Origin: Burkholderiales bacterium
GTDB taxonomy: Bacteria; Pseudomonadota; Gammaproteobacteria; Burkholderiales; Burkholderiaceae_C
Assembly: GCA_003963005.1 (NCBI GenBank)
Contig: RXJW01000111.1
Span: forward strand, 1-51,853
DNA length: 51,853 nucleotides
Reading direction: 5' to 3'
Below are positions 18,154-26,599 of the stretch, piece after piece. The position numbers and the translations under genes are program-made. The first letter of the stretch is position 1, and the number at the start of each line of letters is the position of its first letter. The notes beneath the pieces were generated by a model that made no database searches, was not told where the DNA came from, and saw only the letters and a list, made by a program, of their open reading frames with translations.

Positions 18154-18651
18154 ATGACGATCCTGCCTGCCCGGGCGAGCCGCCCGGCCGTCGTGGCCCT
18201 GCTGGTGGCCGCCGGCCTGTTGCCTTTTTCTCCGAGCCATGCCGCCGAGGCGCCGCAGACGCTGGCGTTCGGCGACTTCTTCGCGCAGCCGATCGGCCCC
18301 CGCGGCCTCACTCCCAAACCCGAGTTGCTGGCCGCCGTGGGCCGCGAGGTGCGCCTCGTGGGCTTCATGGTGCAGCGTGAGCACGCCCAGCCCGGCCGTT
18401 TCCTGCTCACACCGCGCCCGGTCACGATGGCCGAGCACGCCGACGGCGAGGCCGACGACCTGCCCGCCGCCACCGTCACCGTGCTGCTGGACGCCAGCCA
18501 GGCGTCGCGCATCGTGGCCCACCAGCCCGGCCCGCTCGCGCTGACCGGTCGCCTCGAATACGGTCCCGTCGAGGACGAGACCGGTCGCATCTCCTGGCTG
18601 CGCCTGCGCCTGCCCCCCGAGGCGCTGGCCGCGCCGACGCCCTCCCGCTGA
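18154..18651 (+). CDS. Secreted protein of unknown function upstream of alkaline phosphatase
   Basis: 165 residues with a signal peptide (hydrophobic core AVVALLVAAGLLPF, cleavage after SHA). The mature part contains FGDFFAQPIGPRGLTPKPELLAAVGREVR, a repeated pattern of acidic ADGEADDLPAA, and a beta-rich C-terminus. An upstream in-frame ATG at 18127 is possible. Ends 9 nt before the alkaline phosphatase ATG, so probably the same operon. The composition suggests a periplasmic accessory or OB-like fold; function unknown. Confidence 0.7.
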   Translation: MTILPARASRPAVVALLVAAGLLPFSPSHAAEAPQTLAFGDFFAQPIGPRGLTPKPELLAAVGREVRLVGFMVQREHAQPGRFLLTPRPVTMAEHADGEADDLPAATVTVLLDASQASRIVAHQPGPLALTGRLEYGPVEDETGRISWLRLRLPPEALAAPTPSR

Positions 18652-18660
18652 GAACTCCCG

Positions 18661-20691
18661 ATGAACACGAAGCTTGTCACCCTCTTGCTGGCCACGCTGG
18701 CCGGCGGCACCGCGTTGGCGGCGCCCACCGTCACCCGTCTCACGCCGCCGAGCGAGCGTTTTGCCAGCGGCCAGGCAGACCCGGTCATCGCCCGCTTCCT
18801 GCCCGGCCAGCGCTTCGACCTCCAGGCCACCATCAAGCCCGATGCCGGCCAGAAGATCACCGCGGCGCGCTTCTTCATCGACGGCAAGCCGGTGGCGGCC
18901 AACGTCGCGCTGCGCGACTGCGCGAGCGGCTGCGTGAAGGGCCTGGCGCCCGAGACGGCCATCACCACCGTCCGCGCGGTCAGCGTCGAGGCGGGCGGCC
19001 GGCATGAGTTCAGCGTCGAGGCCACGCAGGCCGACGGCCAGAAGGTGACGGCCACCGGCAACTTCGAGGTCGTGCCTTTCACGGCGGCGTTCGGCCCCAA
19101 GGTCAAGAACATCATCATCCTGCTGGGCGACGGCATGGGCGCCTCGCAACGCACCGCCGCGCGCATCGTCCACGGCTACGCCCAGGGCAAGGCGCTGCAG
19201 CCGCTGGCCATGGACAGCTTCACGGCCACCGGTCTGGTCAAGACGGCGTCGCTGAACAGCATCGTCACCGACTCCGCGCCCGGCATGACGGCCTACGTGA
19301 GCGGCAACAAGAACAACAACAACGAGGAGGGCGTGTTCCCTGACGACACGGTCGACGCCTTCGACAACCCGCGCATCGAATACTTGAGCGAATACCTGCA
19401 CCGCACGCAGGGCAAGCAGCTCGGCATCGTCACCACGGCCGACGTGTTCGACGCCACGCCCGCCGGCAACGCCGTGCACACCAGCAACCGCGGCGCCGGC
19501 ACCGGCATCGTCGACCAGTTCTTCGACGACCGCGCCCGCACCGGCCTGACCGTGCTGATGGGCGGCGGCCGCAAGTGGTTCCTGCCCGCGGGCACGCCCG
19601 GCTCGGCCCGCGCCGACAGCAGCGACTACGCCTTCTCGTCGACCGACGCGCACACCGCCGACATCGTGCGCCGCTGGGGCGCCGCCCCGGGTTCGCTGGA
19701 CAAGGACCGCGACCTGATCCGCGACTTCCAGACCGCCGGCTTCAGCTACGTGGCCACGCGCACCGACCTGGACCGGGCCGATACCAGCAAGCCGCTGCTC
19801 GGCCTGTTCGCGTTCTCGAACATGAACGTCGCCCTCGACAAGATCAACGGCCGCCGCGGCACCGACAAGAACGGCCTGTCGGGCGGCAGCGTCGTCGAAG
19901 ACTTCGGCCTGCCCGACCAGCCCATGCTCGACGAGATGGCCACCAAGGCCCTGGCCGTGCTGAAGCGTGCGCCCCAGGGCTTCGTGCTGATGGTGGAGGG
20001 CGCCTCCATCGACAAGCAGGCCCATGCGATGGACACCGAGCGCTGGATGCTCGACACGCTGGAGTTCGACCGCGCGGTGCGCGTGGCGCAGGACTTCGCC
20101 GCCGAGCGCGGCGACACCCTCGTCATCGTGACGGCCGACCATGAATGCTCGGGCGCCGCGCTGATCGGCGGTTCCACCGTCACCGACAAGGCCCTGGCCG
20201 AGCTGGCCACCAAGAAGGGCGTGGCCAACCTGCGCAACGGCGTCGTGGGCGTCTACGAAAAGGCCGGCTTCCCGCGCTACCGCCTGGCGGCCGACGGCTA
20301 CCCGGAGACGACCGACATCGACTACCGCCTGCTCGTCGGCTACGGCGCCAATGCCGATCGCTATGAAGATTGGCGCACCAAGAAGACCCCGCAGCGTGAC
20401 GGCCAGCAGCCCTTCGCGAGCCAGGCACCGCTGAAGTGGTACCCGGCCAATGCGCAGGAGCGTGACGATGCGCTGGGCGAGTACCTCGTCACCGGCCAGG
20501 TGCCGGGCGAGCAGGCGGTGCACACCGCCACCGACGTGCCGCTGTCGGCCTACGGCCCGGGCGCGCTGGCCTTCACCGGCGTGATCGACAACACCGACGT
20601 GTTCTTCAAGCTCGCGCAGGCCGCCGTGAAGGGCGTGGTCGCGCCGGCCGATACTTCCGGCTCCAAGAAGCCGCCCAAGCCCAAGCGTTGA
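18661..20691 (+). CDS. Secreted alkaline phosphatase
   Basis: Hydrolyses phosphomonoesters in the periplasm or outside the cell. The 676-residue protein has a signal peptide (1-20, ALA) and an N-terminal beta-rich domain of about 120 residues. The PhoA-superfamily catalytic domain starts at about 148: LLGDGMG (155-160) for the first metal site, IVTDSAPGMTAY with the nucleophile Ser205, VEGASIDKQAHAMD, and VTADHECSGA. The nucleophile motif reads DSAPGMT rather than the classic DSAASAT-like pattern. The tail is Lys/Pro-rich. No clear PHO box is seen upstream. The stop overlaps a TTG start of the next gene. Confidence 0.92.
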   Translation: MNTKLVTLLLATLAGGTALAAPTVTRLTPPSERFASGQADPVIARFLPGQRFDLQATIKPDAGQKITAARFFIDGKPVAANVALRDCASGCVKGLAPETAITTVRAVSVEAGGRHEFSVEATQADGQKVTATGNFEVVPFTAAFGPKVKNIIILLGDGMGASQRTAARIVHGYAQGKALQPLAMDSFTATGLVKTASLNSIVTDSAPGMTAYVSGNKNNNNEEGVFPDDTVDAFDNPRIEYLSEYLHRTQGKQLGIVTTADVFDATPAGNAVHTSNRGAGTGIVDQFFDDRARTGLTVLMGGGRKWFLPAGTPGSARADSSDYAFSSTDAHTADIVRRWGAAPGSLDKDRDLIRDFQTAGFSYVATRTDLDRADTSKPLLGLFAFSNMNVALDKINGRRGTDKNGLSGGSVVEDFGLPDQPMLDEMATKALAVLKRAPQGFVLMVEGASIDKQAHAMDTERWMLDTLEFDRAVRVAQDFAAERGDTLVIVTADHECSGAALIGGSTVTDKALAELATKKGVANLRNGVVGVYEKAGFPRYRLAADGYPETTDIDYRLLVGYGANADRYEDWRTKKTPQRDGQQPFASQAPLKWYPANAQERDDALGEYLVTGQVPGEQAVHTATDVPLSAYGPGALAFTGVIDNTDVFFKLAQAAVKGVVAPADTSGSKKPPKPKR

Positions 20692-21284
20692 ACCCTCCCG
20701 ACTCCACCTGGCCCCGCCGCGCTCGCAGCCGCTGGCGGTGGCTGGTGCTGCTGCTCTTCGTGGCCGTGCTCTGGGGCGCCGTGGAAGCCAGCGGGCTGCG
20801 CGGCCAGCTCGGCCTGGAGTCGGTGCGGCATCGCTTTGCCGAGCATCAGCTCGGCGGCTTCGCGATCTTCACCGCGCTGTTCGTGCTGGCCAACCTCGTG
20901 CACGTGCCCGGCGGCTTCTTCCTGGCGGCCGCCGTGCTGGCCCTCGGGCCGGTGTGGGGTGCGCTGACCACCTACGCCGCAGCCTGCATCTCCTGCACCG
21001 TCACCTTCGTGGTGGTGCGCCTGCTGGGCGCCGATGCCCTGCGCGAGCTGGATCACCCGCTCGCGCGCCGGCTCTTCGCCCGGCTGGATGCGCAGCCGGT
21101 GCGCAGCATCGTCCTGCTGCGCCTGATCTTCCATTCGGTGCCGGCGCTGAACTACACGCTGGCCCTGTCGGGCGTGAAGCTGCGGCACTACCTGATCGGC
21201 ACGCTGCTGGGTCTGCCGCTGCCCATCGCGGTGGTCACGATGCTCTTCGACACCCTGGGGCGCTGGTTCGGCTGGGTGGGCTGA
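20688..21284 (+). CDS. TVP38/TMEM64-family membrane protein
   Basis: 198 residues with several membrane segments: WLVLLLFVAVLWGAV at about 17-31, FAIFTALFVLANLV, then FLAAAVLALGPVWGALTTYAAA. The family core of glycine-rich hydrophobic loops and the later LLRLIFHSVPALNYTLALSGV matches SNARE-associated/DedA-like proteins, thought to act in lipid translocation. I take the TTG at 20688, which overlaps the phosphatase stop (TTGA); no nearby ATG precedes the first membrane helix. Confidence 0.82.
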   Translation: MNPPDSTWPRRARSRWRWLVLLLFVAVLWGAVEASGLRGQLGLESVRHRFAEHQLGGFAIFTALFVLANLVHVPGGFFLAAAVLALGPVWGALTTYAAACISCTVTFVVVRLLGADALRELDHPLARRLFARLDAQPVRSIVLLRLIFHSVPALNYTLALSGVKLRHYLIGTLLGLPLPIAVVTMLFDTLGRWFGWVG

Positions 21285-21346
21285 CGTTCGGCACGGTCTT
21301 GTGCGAGGCCGGATACTCGCTCTACCCCACAAGGAGACGACCCCCC

Positions 21347-22120
21347 ATGAAGATCTGGCTCACCGCCGCGCTCGCCACCGCCGCCATCGCGGGTGCCCAC
21401 GCCCAAGCCTCGGACCCGCTGAAGGCTGCTGTTGCGGCCGACAACCGGCTCGTCGGCAATGTCGCCCGCGACGCGGCGCGCCATCCCTACGAGACGCTGA
21501 GCTTCTTCGGCATCAAGCCGACCGACACCGTGGTGGAGCTGGCGCCGGGCGGCGGCTGGTACACCGAGATTCTGGCGCCCTACCTGCGCGAGGCCGGCCA
21601 GCTCTACGCGGCCGACGGCGGCAGCGTGCGCTTCAAAGCCAAGATGGAATCAATGGGCGTCTACGGCAAGGTCAAGATCACGACCTTCGACGCTGCCAAG
21701 GGCCTGCTCGACATCGCCCCCGCCGGCACGGCCGACGCGGTGCTGACCTTCCGCAACGTGCACAACTGGATGAGCCTGGGCGACGGCAAGGCGCAGGCCG
21801 TGTTCGACGCCGCCTTCAAGGCCCTCAAGCCGGGTGGCGTGCTCGGCGTGGAAGAGCACCGCCTGCCGGCCTCGCGCCCGCAGGACCCGAAGGCAGACAG
21901 CGGCTACGTGCATGAGGCGGTCGTCATCAAGTTCGCCGAGAACGCCGGCTTCAAGCTGGCGGGCCGCAGCGAGGTGAACGCCAACCCGAAGGACACGGCG
22001 GACCACCCGGACGGCGTCTGGACGCTGCCGCCCACCTACGCCCTGAAGGACAAGGACCGCGCGAAGTACCAGGCCATCGGCGAGAGCGACCGCATGACGC
22101 TCAAGTTCGTCAAGCCTTGA
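21347..22120 (+). CDS. Exported SAM-methyltransferase-like protein
   Basis: 257 residues; AAGGAG 10 nt before the ATG. N-terminal signal peptide (AAIAGAHA). The mature part has class I methyltransferase motif I VVELAPGGGWYTEIL, then RNVHNWMSLGD, and LKPGGVLGVEEHR in the usual motif order. Similar exported proteins exist in many proteobacteria with no firm function. Export of a SAM-dependent enzyme is odd, because SAM is cytosolic, so the catalytic assignment is uncertain. Its stop overlaps the next gene's TTG. Confidence 0.85.
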   Translation: MKIWLTAALATAAIAGAHAQASDPLKAAVAADNRLVGNVARDAARHPYETLSFFGIKPTDTVVELAPGGGWYTEILAPYLREAGQLYAADGGSVRFKAKMESMGVYGKVKITTFDAAKGLLDIAPAGTADAVLTFRNVHNWMSLGDGKAQAVFDAAFKALKPGGVLGVEEHRLPASRPQDPKADSGYVHEAVVIKFAENAGFKLAGRSEVNANPKDTADHPDGVWTLPPTYALKDKDRAKYQAIGESDRMTLKFVKP

Positions 22121-22941
22121 GCCTGTCGTCAGGGCGCCGGGCGCACGCCGTCATCGGCTACGGCCGGCTGGCGCGGGCGCTGGTGCCGGCGCTGCGCGCG
22201 GCTGGCGAGACGGTGGTCATCGGCCGCCGCTCGCCAGCCGCCGGCGAGCTCGCGCCGGCCGAGGCCGTGCGTGCGGCCGACTGGGTCTGGCTGACGGTGC
22301 CCGACGACCACATCGCGGCCACCGCGGCCACGCTGCCGTGGCGGGCCGGGCAGCTCGCGCTGCATTGCAGCGGCGCCACGCCCTTGTCCGCGGTGGCGCC
22401 AGCGCCGGCGGCGGCGGGTTTCCATCCGCTGAAGCTGCTCGCCGGTGATGCCGACCTGGCCGGTGCGCATGTGGGCATCGAGGCCGACCCCGCGCACCGG
22501 CCGGCGCTCGAAGCGCTCGCCCGGGCGATGGGCCTCGTGCCTCTGGCGCTGCCCACGCCGATGAGCGCCCCGGCCCGGGCGGCCTATCACGCGGCTGCCA
22601 ACCTCGCGGCCAGTGGCGTGCTGGCCGTGCTGGCCGACGCCCAGGCCTTGTGGCGCTCGGCGGGGCTCGCCGAGGGCGAGGCGCTGGCGGCGCTCACGCC
22701 GCTGACCCAGGGCGCGCTGGCGACGGCACTGGCGCGCGGCTTGCCGGGCGCGGTGTCCGGCCCGGTCGCGCGTGCCGACGTGGGCGTGCTGGCCCGCCAC
22801 CTCCAGGCGCTCGCCGCCGCGGGCCTGGACGACGACCTGCTGCAGGCGCTCGCCCGGCGGCAGCTGGCCCTGGCCCAGGCCGCCGGCCGCCTGAGTGAGA
22901 CACAAGTCACAACCCTGCAGGCGCACCTCGGCAAAGCCTGA
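22117..22941 (+). CDS. Rossmann-fold oxidoreductase-like protein (DUF2520 type)
   Basis: 274 residues. N-terminal dinucleotide-binding region AVIGYGRLARALVPAL with GxGxxA-type loop, VWLTVPDDHI, LHCSGATPLSAVAP and GFHPLKLL, followed by a helical C-terminal half. This is the layout of DUF2520 proteins related to ketopantoate reductase and F420-dependent reductases. Substrate unknown. The best start is TTG at 22117 inside the preceding stop (TTGA). Confidence 0.8.
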   Translation: MSLSSGRRAHAVIGYGRLARALVPALRAAGETVVIGRRSPAAGELAPAEAVRAADWVWLTVPDDHIAATAATLPWRAGQLALHCSGATPLSAVAPAPAAAGFHPLKLLAGDADLAGAHVGIEADPAHRPALEALARAMGLVPLALPTPMSAPARAAYHAAANLAASGVLAVLADAQALWRSAGLAEGEALAALTPLTQGALATALARGLPGAVSGPVARADVGVLARHLQALAAAGLDDDLLQALARRQLALAQAAGRLSETQVTTLQAHLGKA

Positions 22942-23069
22942 GGTCGTTGGCCGCGTGCAGCGTGATAAAGGCCGCGTTCGACCGGTTGTCAGGCGCTTGC
23001 GCCGGGGGGCAAGACTCCTAAACTGCTCCGAGCCTGTCGCTGGTGGCGGGCGCATCGAGGGAGTTCTCC

Positions 23070-23624
23070 ATGTCCGACGCATCCATCCAGGCCGTGATCC
23101 GGGCCGACGCCGCCCAGATCCTGCACAACGTCGTGGACGAACTGCCTGACGCCCGCGAGCGCCTGGCCTACGTGCGCAGCATGACCGAGCAGGCCGCGAC
23201 CAAGGTGCTCAACCTCGTCGAAGCCGCCCAGGAAGACGCCGAAGCCGTGCGCAAGAAGGGCCGCGAGCTGTCGGACGCGCTCAACCGCCTCGCCCTCTCG
23301 ACCAACATCAGCCAGGACCGCGCCCGCGCCCTGATGAAGCTCTGCGCCGCCTACGCGGCCGATGCCGCCAGCTTTGCGGCGCGCGAGAAGTCGCTGCACA
23401 CCGAGATCATGATGTCGCAGGACTTCCAGGATCTCTCCGGTCAGGTCATCAACAAGGTCAGCAAGATGATGGAGCGCGCGGAGCCGCCGCTGCGCGACCT
23501 GATGAACTCGCTGCCGGCCCCGGTCGAACCCATCGCCCCGCCGGAACTCGGCGGCGTGCAGACGCCCGACAAGGCCCTCAAGCAGGACGACGTCGACGAC
23601 CTGCTCGCCTCGCTCGGCTTCTGA
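23070..23624 (+). CDS. cheZ: Chemotaxis phosphatase CheZ
   Basis: Dephosphorylates CheY-P. The 184-residue protein has the long helical hairpin and the catalytic stretch MMSQDFQDLSGQVINKV, which contains the Asp and Gln that act on CheY-P. The C-terminal CheY-binding peptide QDDVDDLLASLGF is separated by a Pro-rich linker, as in E. coli. ATG at 23070 behind GAGGGAG. It stands alone: no cheY or cheA is in the window. The TGA stop abuts the mtfA stop on the other strand in a shared TGATCA. Confidence 0.94.
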   Translation: MSDASIQAVIRADAAQILHNVVDELPDARERLAYVRSMTEQAATKVLNLVEAAQEDAEAVRKKGRELSDALNRLALSTNISQDRARALMKLCAAYAADAASFAAREKSLHTEIMMSQDFQDLSGQVINKVSKMMERAEPPLRDLMNSLPAPVEPIAPPELGGVQTPDKALKQDDVDDLLASLGF

Positions 23625-24449
23625 TCAGGACGCCCAGCTCGCCGGGTCCAGCCGGTAGTAGGCACTCAGCTCGCCGTACAGCGCCGGGTGCCCGGCAGCC
23701 AGCTCGATCGGCCGCTCGAAGAACAGCTCGCTGACCACCGCGAAGAACTCCGCCGGGTCGGTGGCCGCGTAGGCATCGATCAGCCCCGGCTCCCCCCGCG
23801 CCAGCCGCCAGCGCAGCGCATCGAACTCGTTCTGCATCACCGTGGACCAGCGCCGGTAGGCGTCGGCCGAGGGCAGGGCCGGTGCGCCATTGGCCGGGCC
23901 GCCGGCCTGGTCCAGCTGGTGCGCGAACTCGTGGATGACCACGTTGTGCCCGTCGCCCGGCGTGGCCGCCCCGCGCTTGACTTCATCCCAGGCCAGCAGC
24001 ACCTGGCCCTGGCTCCAGCTCTCGCCGGCCAGCACGCGGCGCTGGTCGGACAGGACGCCCCCGGACTCGGTCACCGGCCGGTCCACGACGAAGGCGCTGG
24101 GGTAGACGAGCACCTGGCGCAGTTCCGGGTAGAGACCCCGCGCCGCGCCCAGCAGCGGCAGGCAGGCGAGCGCCGCGATCGTGACGCGCACCTCGTCGGT
24201 CACGCGCAGGCCGCGGCAGCCGATGATCGGCTTCTCGGCCAGGAAGACCTGCATCAGGCCCTTCAGCCGCAGTTGCTGGCGCGCCGGCAGGCGGCTCACG
24301 AGCGGCACGTGCCGGCGCAGCAGCCGGCGCCAGGCGGCCGGGAAGGGGCGTGCGGCGATGCGCTGGCGGCGCCGCCGCACCCACAGGGGCCACAGGGCGA
24401 TGCCGGCGGCGGCGAGCACGGCGAGGCTGAAGCAGATGAACAGGGCCAT
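23625..24449 (-). CDS. mtfA: MtfA-type zinc peptidase (M90)
   Basis: 274 residues. Zinc motif HEFAH at 173-177 followed by QLDQAGG and later DPAEFFAVVSELFFE, the glutamate ligand region of the gluzincin-like MtfA family. E. coli MtfA is cytosolic, binds Mlc and influences PtsG expression. This copy begins with a hydrophobic segment (about residues 2-23) followed by RRRRQR, so it is probably membrane-anchored. It converges on cheZ without any gap and is divergent from an MFS transporter. Confidence 0.9.
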   Translation of the reverse strand: MALFICFSLAVLAAAGIALWPLWVRRRRQRIAARPFPAAWRRLLRRHVPLVSRLPARQQLRLKGLMQVFLAEKPIIGCRGLRVTDEVRVTIAALACLPLLGAARGLYPELRQVLVYPSAFVVDRPVTESGGVLSDQRRVLAGESWSQGQVLLAWDEVKRGAATPGDGHNVVIHEFAHQLDQAGGPANGAPALPSADAYRRWSTVMQNEFDALRWRLARGEPGLIDAYAATDPAEFFAVVSELFFERPIELAAGHPALYGELSAYYRLDPASWAS

Positions 24450-24517
24450 GCCGGGGAAGTGGGTGCGTGTCGCCCGTTTGCAAGCCGGGGTTCAACCCCA
24501 ACTGGTACAACCTGACC

Positions 24518-25711
24518 ATGCCCCCATCTCCCGCCACCGCGTCGCCGGCACCCGCGCTGCAGGCCTGGCAGGTGTTGCTGGGCGGCATCTGCGCGCTGGT
24601 GCTGACCATTGGCCTGGCGCGCTTCGCCTACACGCCCATGCTGCCGCAGATGCATGCGCAGGCCGGCCTCGGCGTGGCGGACGGTGGCCTGCTGGCGGCC
24701 ATCAACTACGCGGGCTACATGAGCGGTGCGCTGCTGGCCTCGTGGGTCGAAAGCCCGGCCTGGCGGCATCGGCTCTACAGCCTCGGGCTGCCGCTGGCCC
24801 TGCTGATCACGGCGCTGATGGGCTGGAGTTCGTCGTTCGGGGTCTGGGCGGTGTCGCGCTACCTCGGGGGCCTGTGCGGCGCGGCCGGCATGCTGCTGGG
24901 CTCGGGGCTGGTGCAGGGCTGGCTCATTCGTGCGGGCCGGCGGCCCGAGCTGGGGCTGTACTTCATCGGGCTCGGCCTGGGCATCGTCGTTTCGGCCGTG
25001 GGGGCGATGGGCATGTCCGGGCTGCGCCTGGACTGGGCGGCGCAGTGGGAAGGCTTCGCGCTGCTGGGGCTGGCCTTTCTCGTGCCGGCCTGGCTGTGGC
25101 GTCCGCCGGTGCCGCCCGTGGGAGCCAAGGCGGCCGGCGGTGACGCGCCCAACCGGCGCTGGATGGCGCTGATGGTGGCGGCCTACTTCTGCGCGGGCTG
25201 GGGTTTCGTCATCAACGCCACGTTCACGGTGGCCATCGTCGAGAAGCAGCCGCTGCTGGCCGGGCAGGGGCCCTGGGCCTGGCTGCTGGTGGGCCTGGCG
25301 GCCACGCCGGCGGTGTTCGTGTGGGACCGCATCGCGCGTCGACTCGGTGACGTGGGCGCCTTGCTGCTGGCCTTCGGCGTGCAGATCGTCGGCGTGCTGC
25401 TGCCGGTGCTGGCGCACGGCCTCGTGGCGGCACTGGCGGGCGCGCTGCTGTACGGCGCCACCTTCATCGGCATCGTCAGCCTGACGCTGGCACTCGTCGG
25501 GCGTCGCTCGCCGGCCAACCCGGGCAAGGCCATGGCACGGCTGACCTTGAGCTACGGCGTCGCCCAGGTGAGCGCACCCGCCCTGACCGGGCGCATGGTG
25601 GAGGCCAGCGGCAGCTTCGATGCCGCCCTGTGGCTGACAGCCGGGGTGCTGGCGCTGGGCATGCTCTGCCTGGCCAGCCTGCCCCGCGACGCGCGCACGC
25701 CGCGCGCCTGA
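24518..25711 (+). CDS. YbfB/YjiJ-type MFS transporter
   Basis: 397 residues with about 12 membrane segments. The N-terminal VLTIGLARFAYTPMLPQM is characteristic of the YbfB/YjiJ branch of the major facilitator superfamily. Substrate unknown. The ATG at 24518 is chosen over the longer frame from 24467 because it directly precedes the family N-terminus. A TACAAC hexamer lies exactly 6 nt before the ATG and no Shine-Dalgarno is visible. Confidence 0.85.
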   Translation: MPPSPATASPAPALQAWQVLLGGICALVLTIGLARFAYTPMLPQMHAQAGLGVADGGLLAAINYAGYMSGALLASWVESPAWRHRLYSLGLPLALLITALMGWSSSFGVWAVSRYLGGLCGAAGMLLGSGLVQGWLIRAGRRPELGLYFIGLGLGIVVSAVGAMGMSGLRLDWAAQWEGFALLGLAFLVPAWLWRPPVPPVGAKAAGGDAPNRRWMALMVAAYFCAGWGFVINATFTVAIVEKQPLLAGQGPWAWLLVGLAATPAVFVWDRIARRLGDVGALLLAFGVQIVGVLLPVLAHGLVAALAGALLYGATFIGIVSLTLALVGRRSPANPGKAMARLTLSYGVAQVSAPALTGRMVEASGSFDAALWLTAGVLALGMLCLASLPRDARTPRA

Positions 25712-25712
25712 C

Positions 25713-25955
25713 TCAGCGGCCCATCGGGTCGCCGGGGCTGGTGCGGCGGTTCTGCTCGAAGTCCTTGACCTGGTCCTGCTCCGCCCGGCGCTGCGCTTCG
25801 GTGCGGCAGCGCTTCTTGGGCATGTTGCTGCCGGTCGGTGTTTCCGTCTGGCAGACCATGTCGCTCGGCATGGCGAGGTTCACGTCTTGTTGCGCAGGCG
25901 TGTCGGCACACGCGGCCAGGGCGAGGCAAAGCAGGGCCGGAAGCAGTCGGTTCAT
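25713..25955 (-). CDS. Small lipoprotein
   Basis: 80 residues: lipoprotein signal MNRLLPALLCLALAAC with the lipobox LAAC, then a short polar region with two further cysteines (MVCQTETPTG... and KKRCRTEAQ) and a charged, Gln/Glu/Arg-rich tail. A second in-frame ATG at 25961 is an alternative start. Its stop lies 2 nt from the convergent MFS stop. Family not recognised. Confidence 0.72.
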   Translation of the reverse strand: MNRLLPALLCLALAACADTPAQQDVNLAMPSDMVCQTETPTGSNMPKKRCRTEAQRRAEQDQVKDFEQNRRTSPGDPMGR

Positions 25956-26150
25956 GGGCATCTCAGGGGGCAAGGCAAGGGTGCGGAGGATAGCTCGGCC
26001 CTGACGCCCCAACTGGAGGGCGCCCCGCAGCTCGGGCTCGGGGGCAGGGCGTGAAGATCCTCACGTAAAGGTCTGTGACACCGTCATCCGCGGCGACCCA
26101 GGCTGAGTTACTGGCTCACGGCCGCACCTGCAGCGGCCTGGAGTTGCCCC

Positions 26151-26264
26151 ATGAAACGACTGGCCCTGGCCATTTCACTGCTGTCCTCGGCAGCCCTGCT
26201 GTCGGGCTGCATCGTCGTGCCCGCGCGGCATGGCGGTTGCGTCCAACTGGCGCTTGCGCGATGA
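26151..26264 (+). CDS. 37-residue lipoprotein-like frame, probable broken duplicate of the next gene
   Basis: Preceded by TGGAG at good spacing. Encodes a lipoprotein signal MKRLALAISLLSSAALLSGC, then IVVPARH and an unrelated Cys-containing tail. The first ~27 residues match the start of the downstream lipoprotein (MKRLxLA...ALLxGCxVVPAxH). The stop overlaps the next ATG (ATGA). The downstream gene has no ribosome site of its own, so this frame may now act as a coupling leader. Too short to call confidently as a functional protein. Confidence 0.5.
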   Translation: MKRLALAISLLSSAALLSGCIVVPARHGGCVQLALAR

Positions 26265-26593
26265 AGCGCCTGCTGCTCGCCGCCGCGGCGGCTTCGATGG
26301 CCTTGCTGGCCGGTTGTGTGGTGGTGCCGGCGCACCGCGTGGGCTACGTGGCCGAGCCGGGTGTCGTCGTGGTCGACACCCCGCCGCCGCCGCCCTACGC
26401 CGAAGTCGTGCCCGTGATGCCCTACCCGGGCGCAGTCTGGATCAACGGCTACTGGGGCTGGAGCGGCGGCCGGCACGTCTGGGTGCCCGGCTACTACGAC
26501 CGCCCCCGCGCCGGCTACCGCTACGAGCCGCACCGCTGGGAGAACCAGGGCGGCCGCTGGCATCTGCGCATCGGCGGCTGGATCCGCCTGTAG
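26261..26593 (+). CDS. YXWGXW-repeat lipoprotein
   Basis: 110 residues: lipoprotein signal ending LLAGC, then [15 protein letters not shown], a run of prolines, and aromatic tandem motifs [19 protein letters not shown] and [17 protein letters not shown] that fit the YXWGXW repeat family of outer-membrane lipoproteins. Function unknown. Translation probably depends on the 37-residue upstream frame (4-nt overlap). Confidence 0.83.
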   Translation: MKRLLLAAAAASMALLAGCVVVPAHRVGYVAEPGVVVVDTPPPPPYAEVVPVMPYPGAVWINGYWGWSGGRHVWVPGYYDRPRAGYRYEPHRWENQGGRWHLRIGGWIRL

Positions 26594-26599
26594 CGCGCC

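Noticed and set aside
17981..18160. PHO box for the phosphatase operon
   Set aside because: No pair of CTGTCAT-like direct repeats at 11-nt spacing; a single TTGTCAT near 18106 is not enough.
18109..20523. 804-codon minus-strand frame opposite the alkaline phosphatase
   Set aside because: Antisense shadow: the plus strand carries a complete phosphatase with signal peptide and active site.
22942..23069. Sigma-28 promoter before cheZ
   Set aside because: TAAAG and TAAACT occur but no GCCGATAA-like -10 follows at the right distance.
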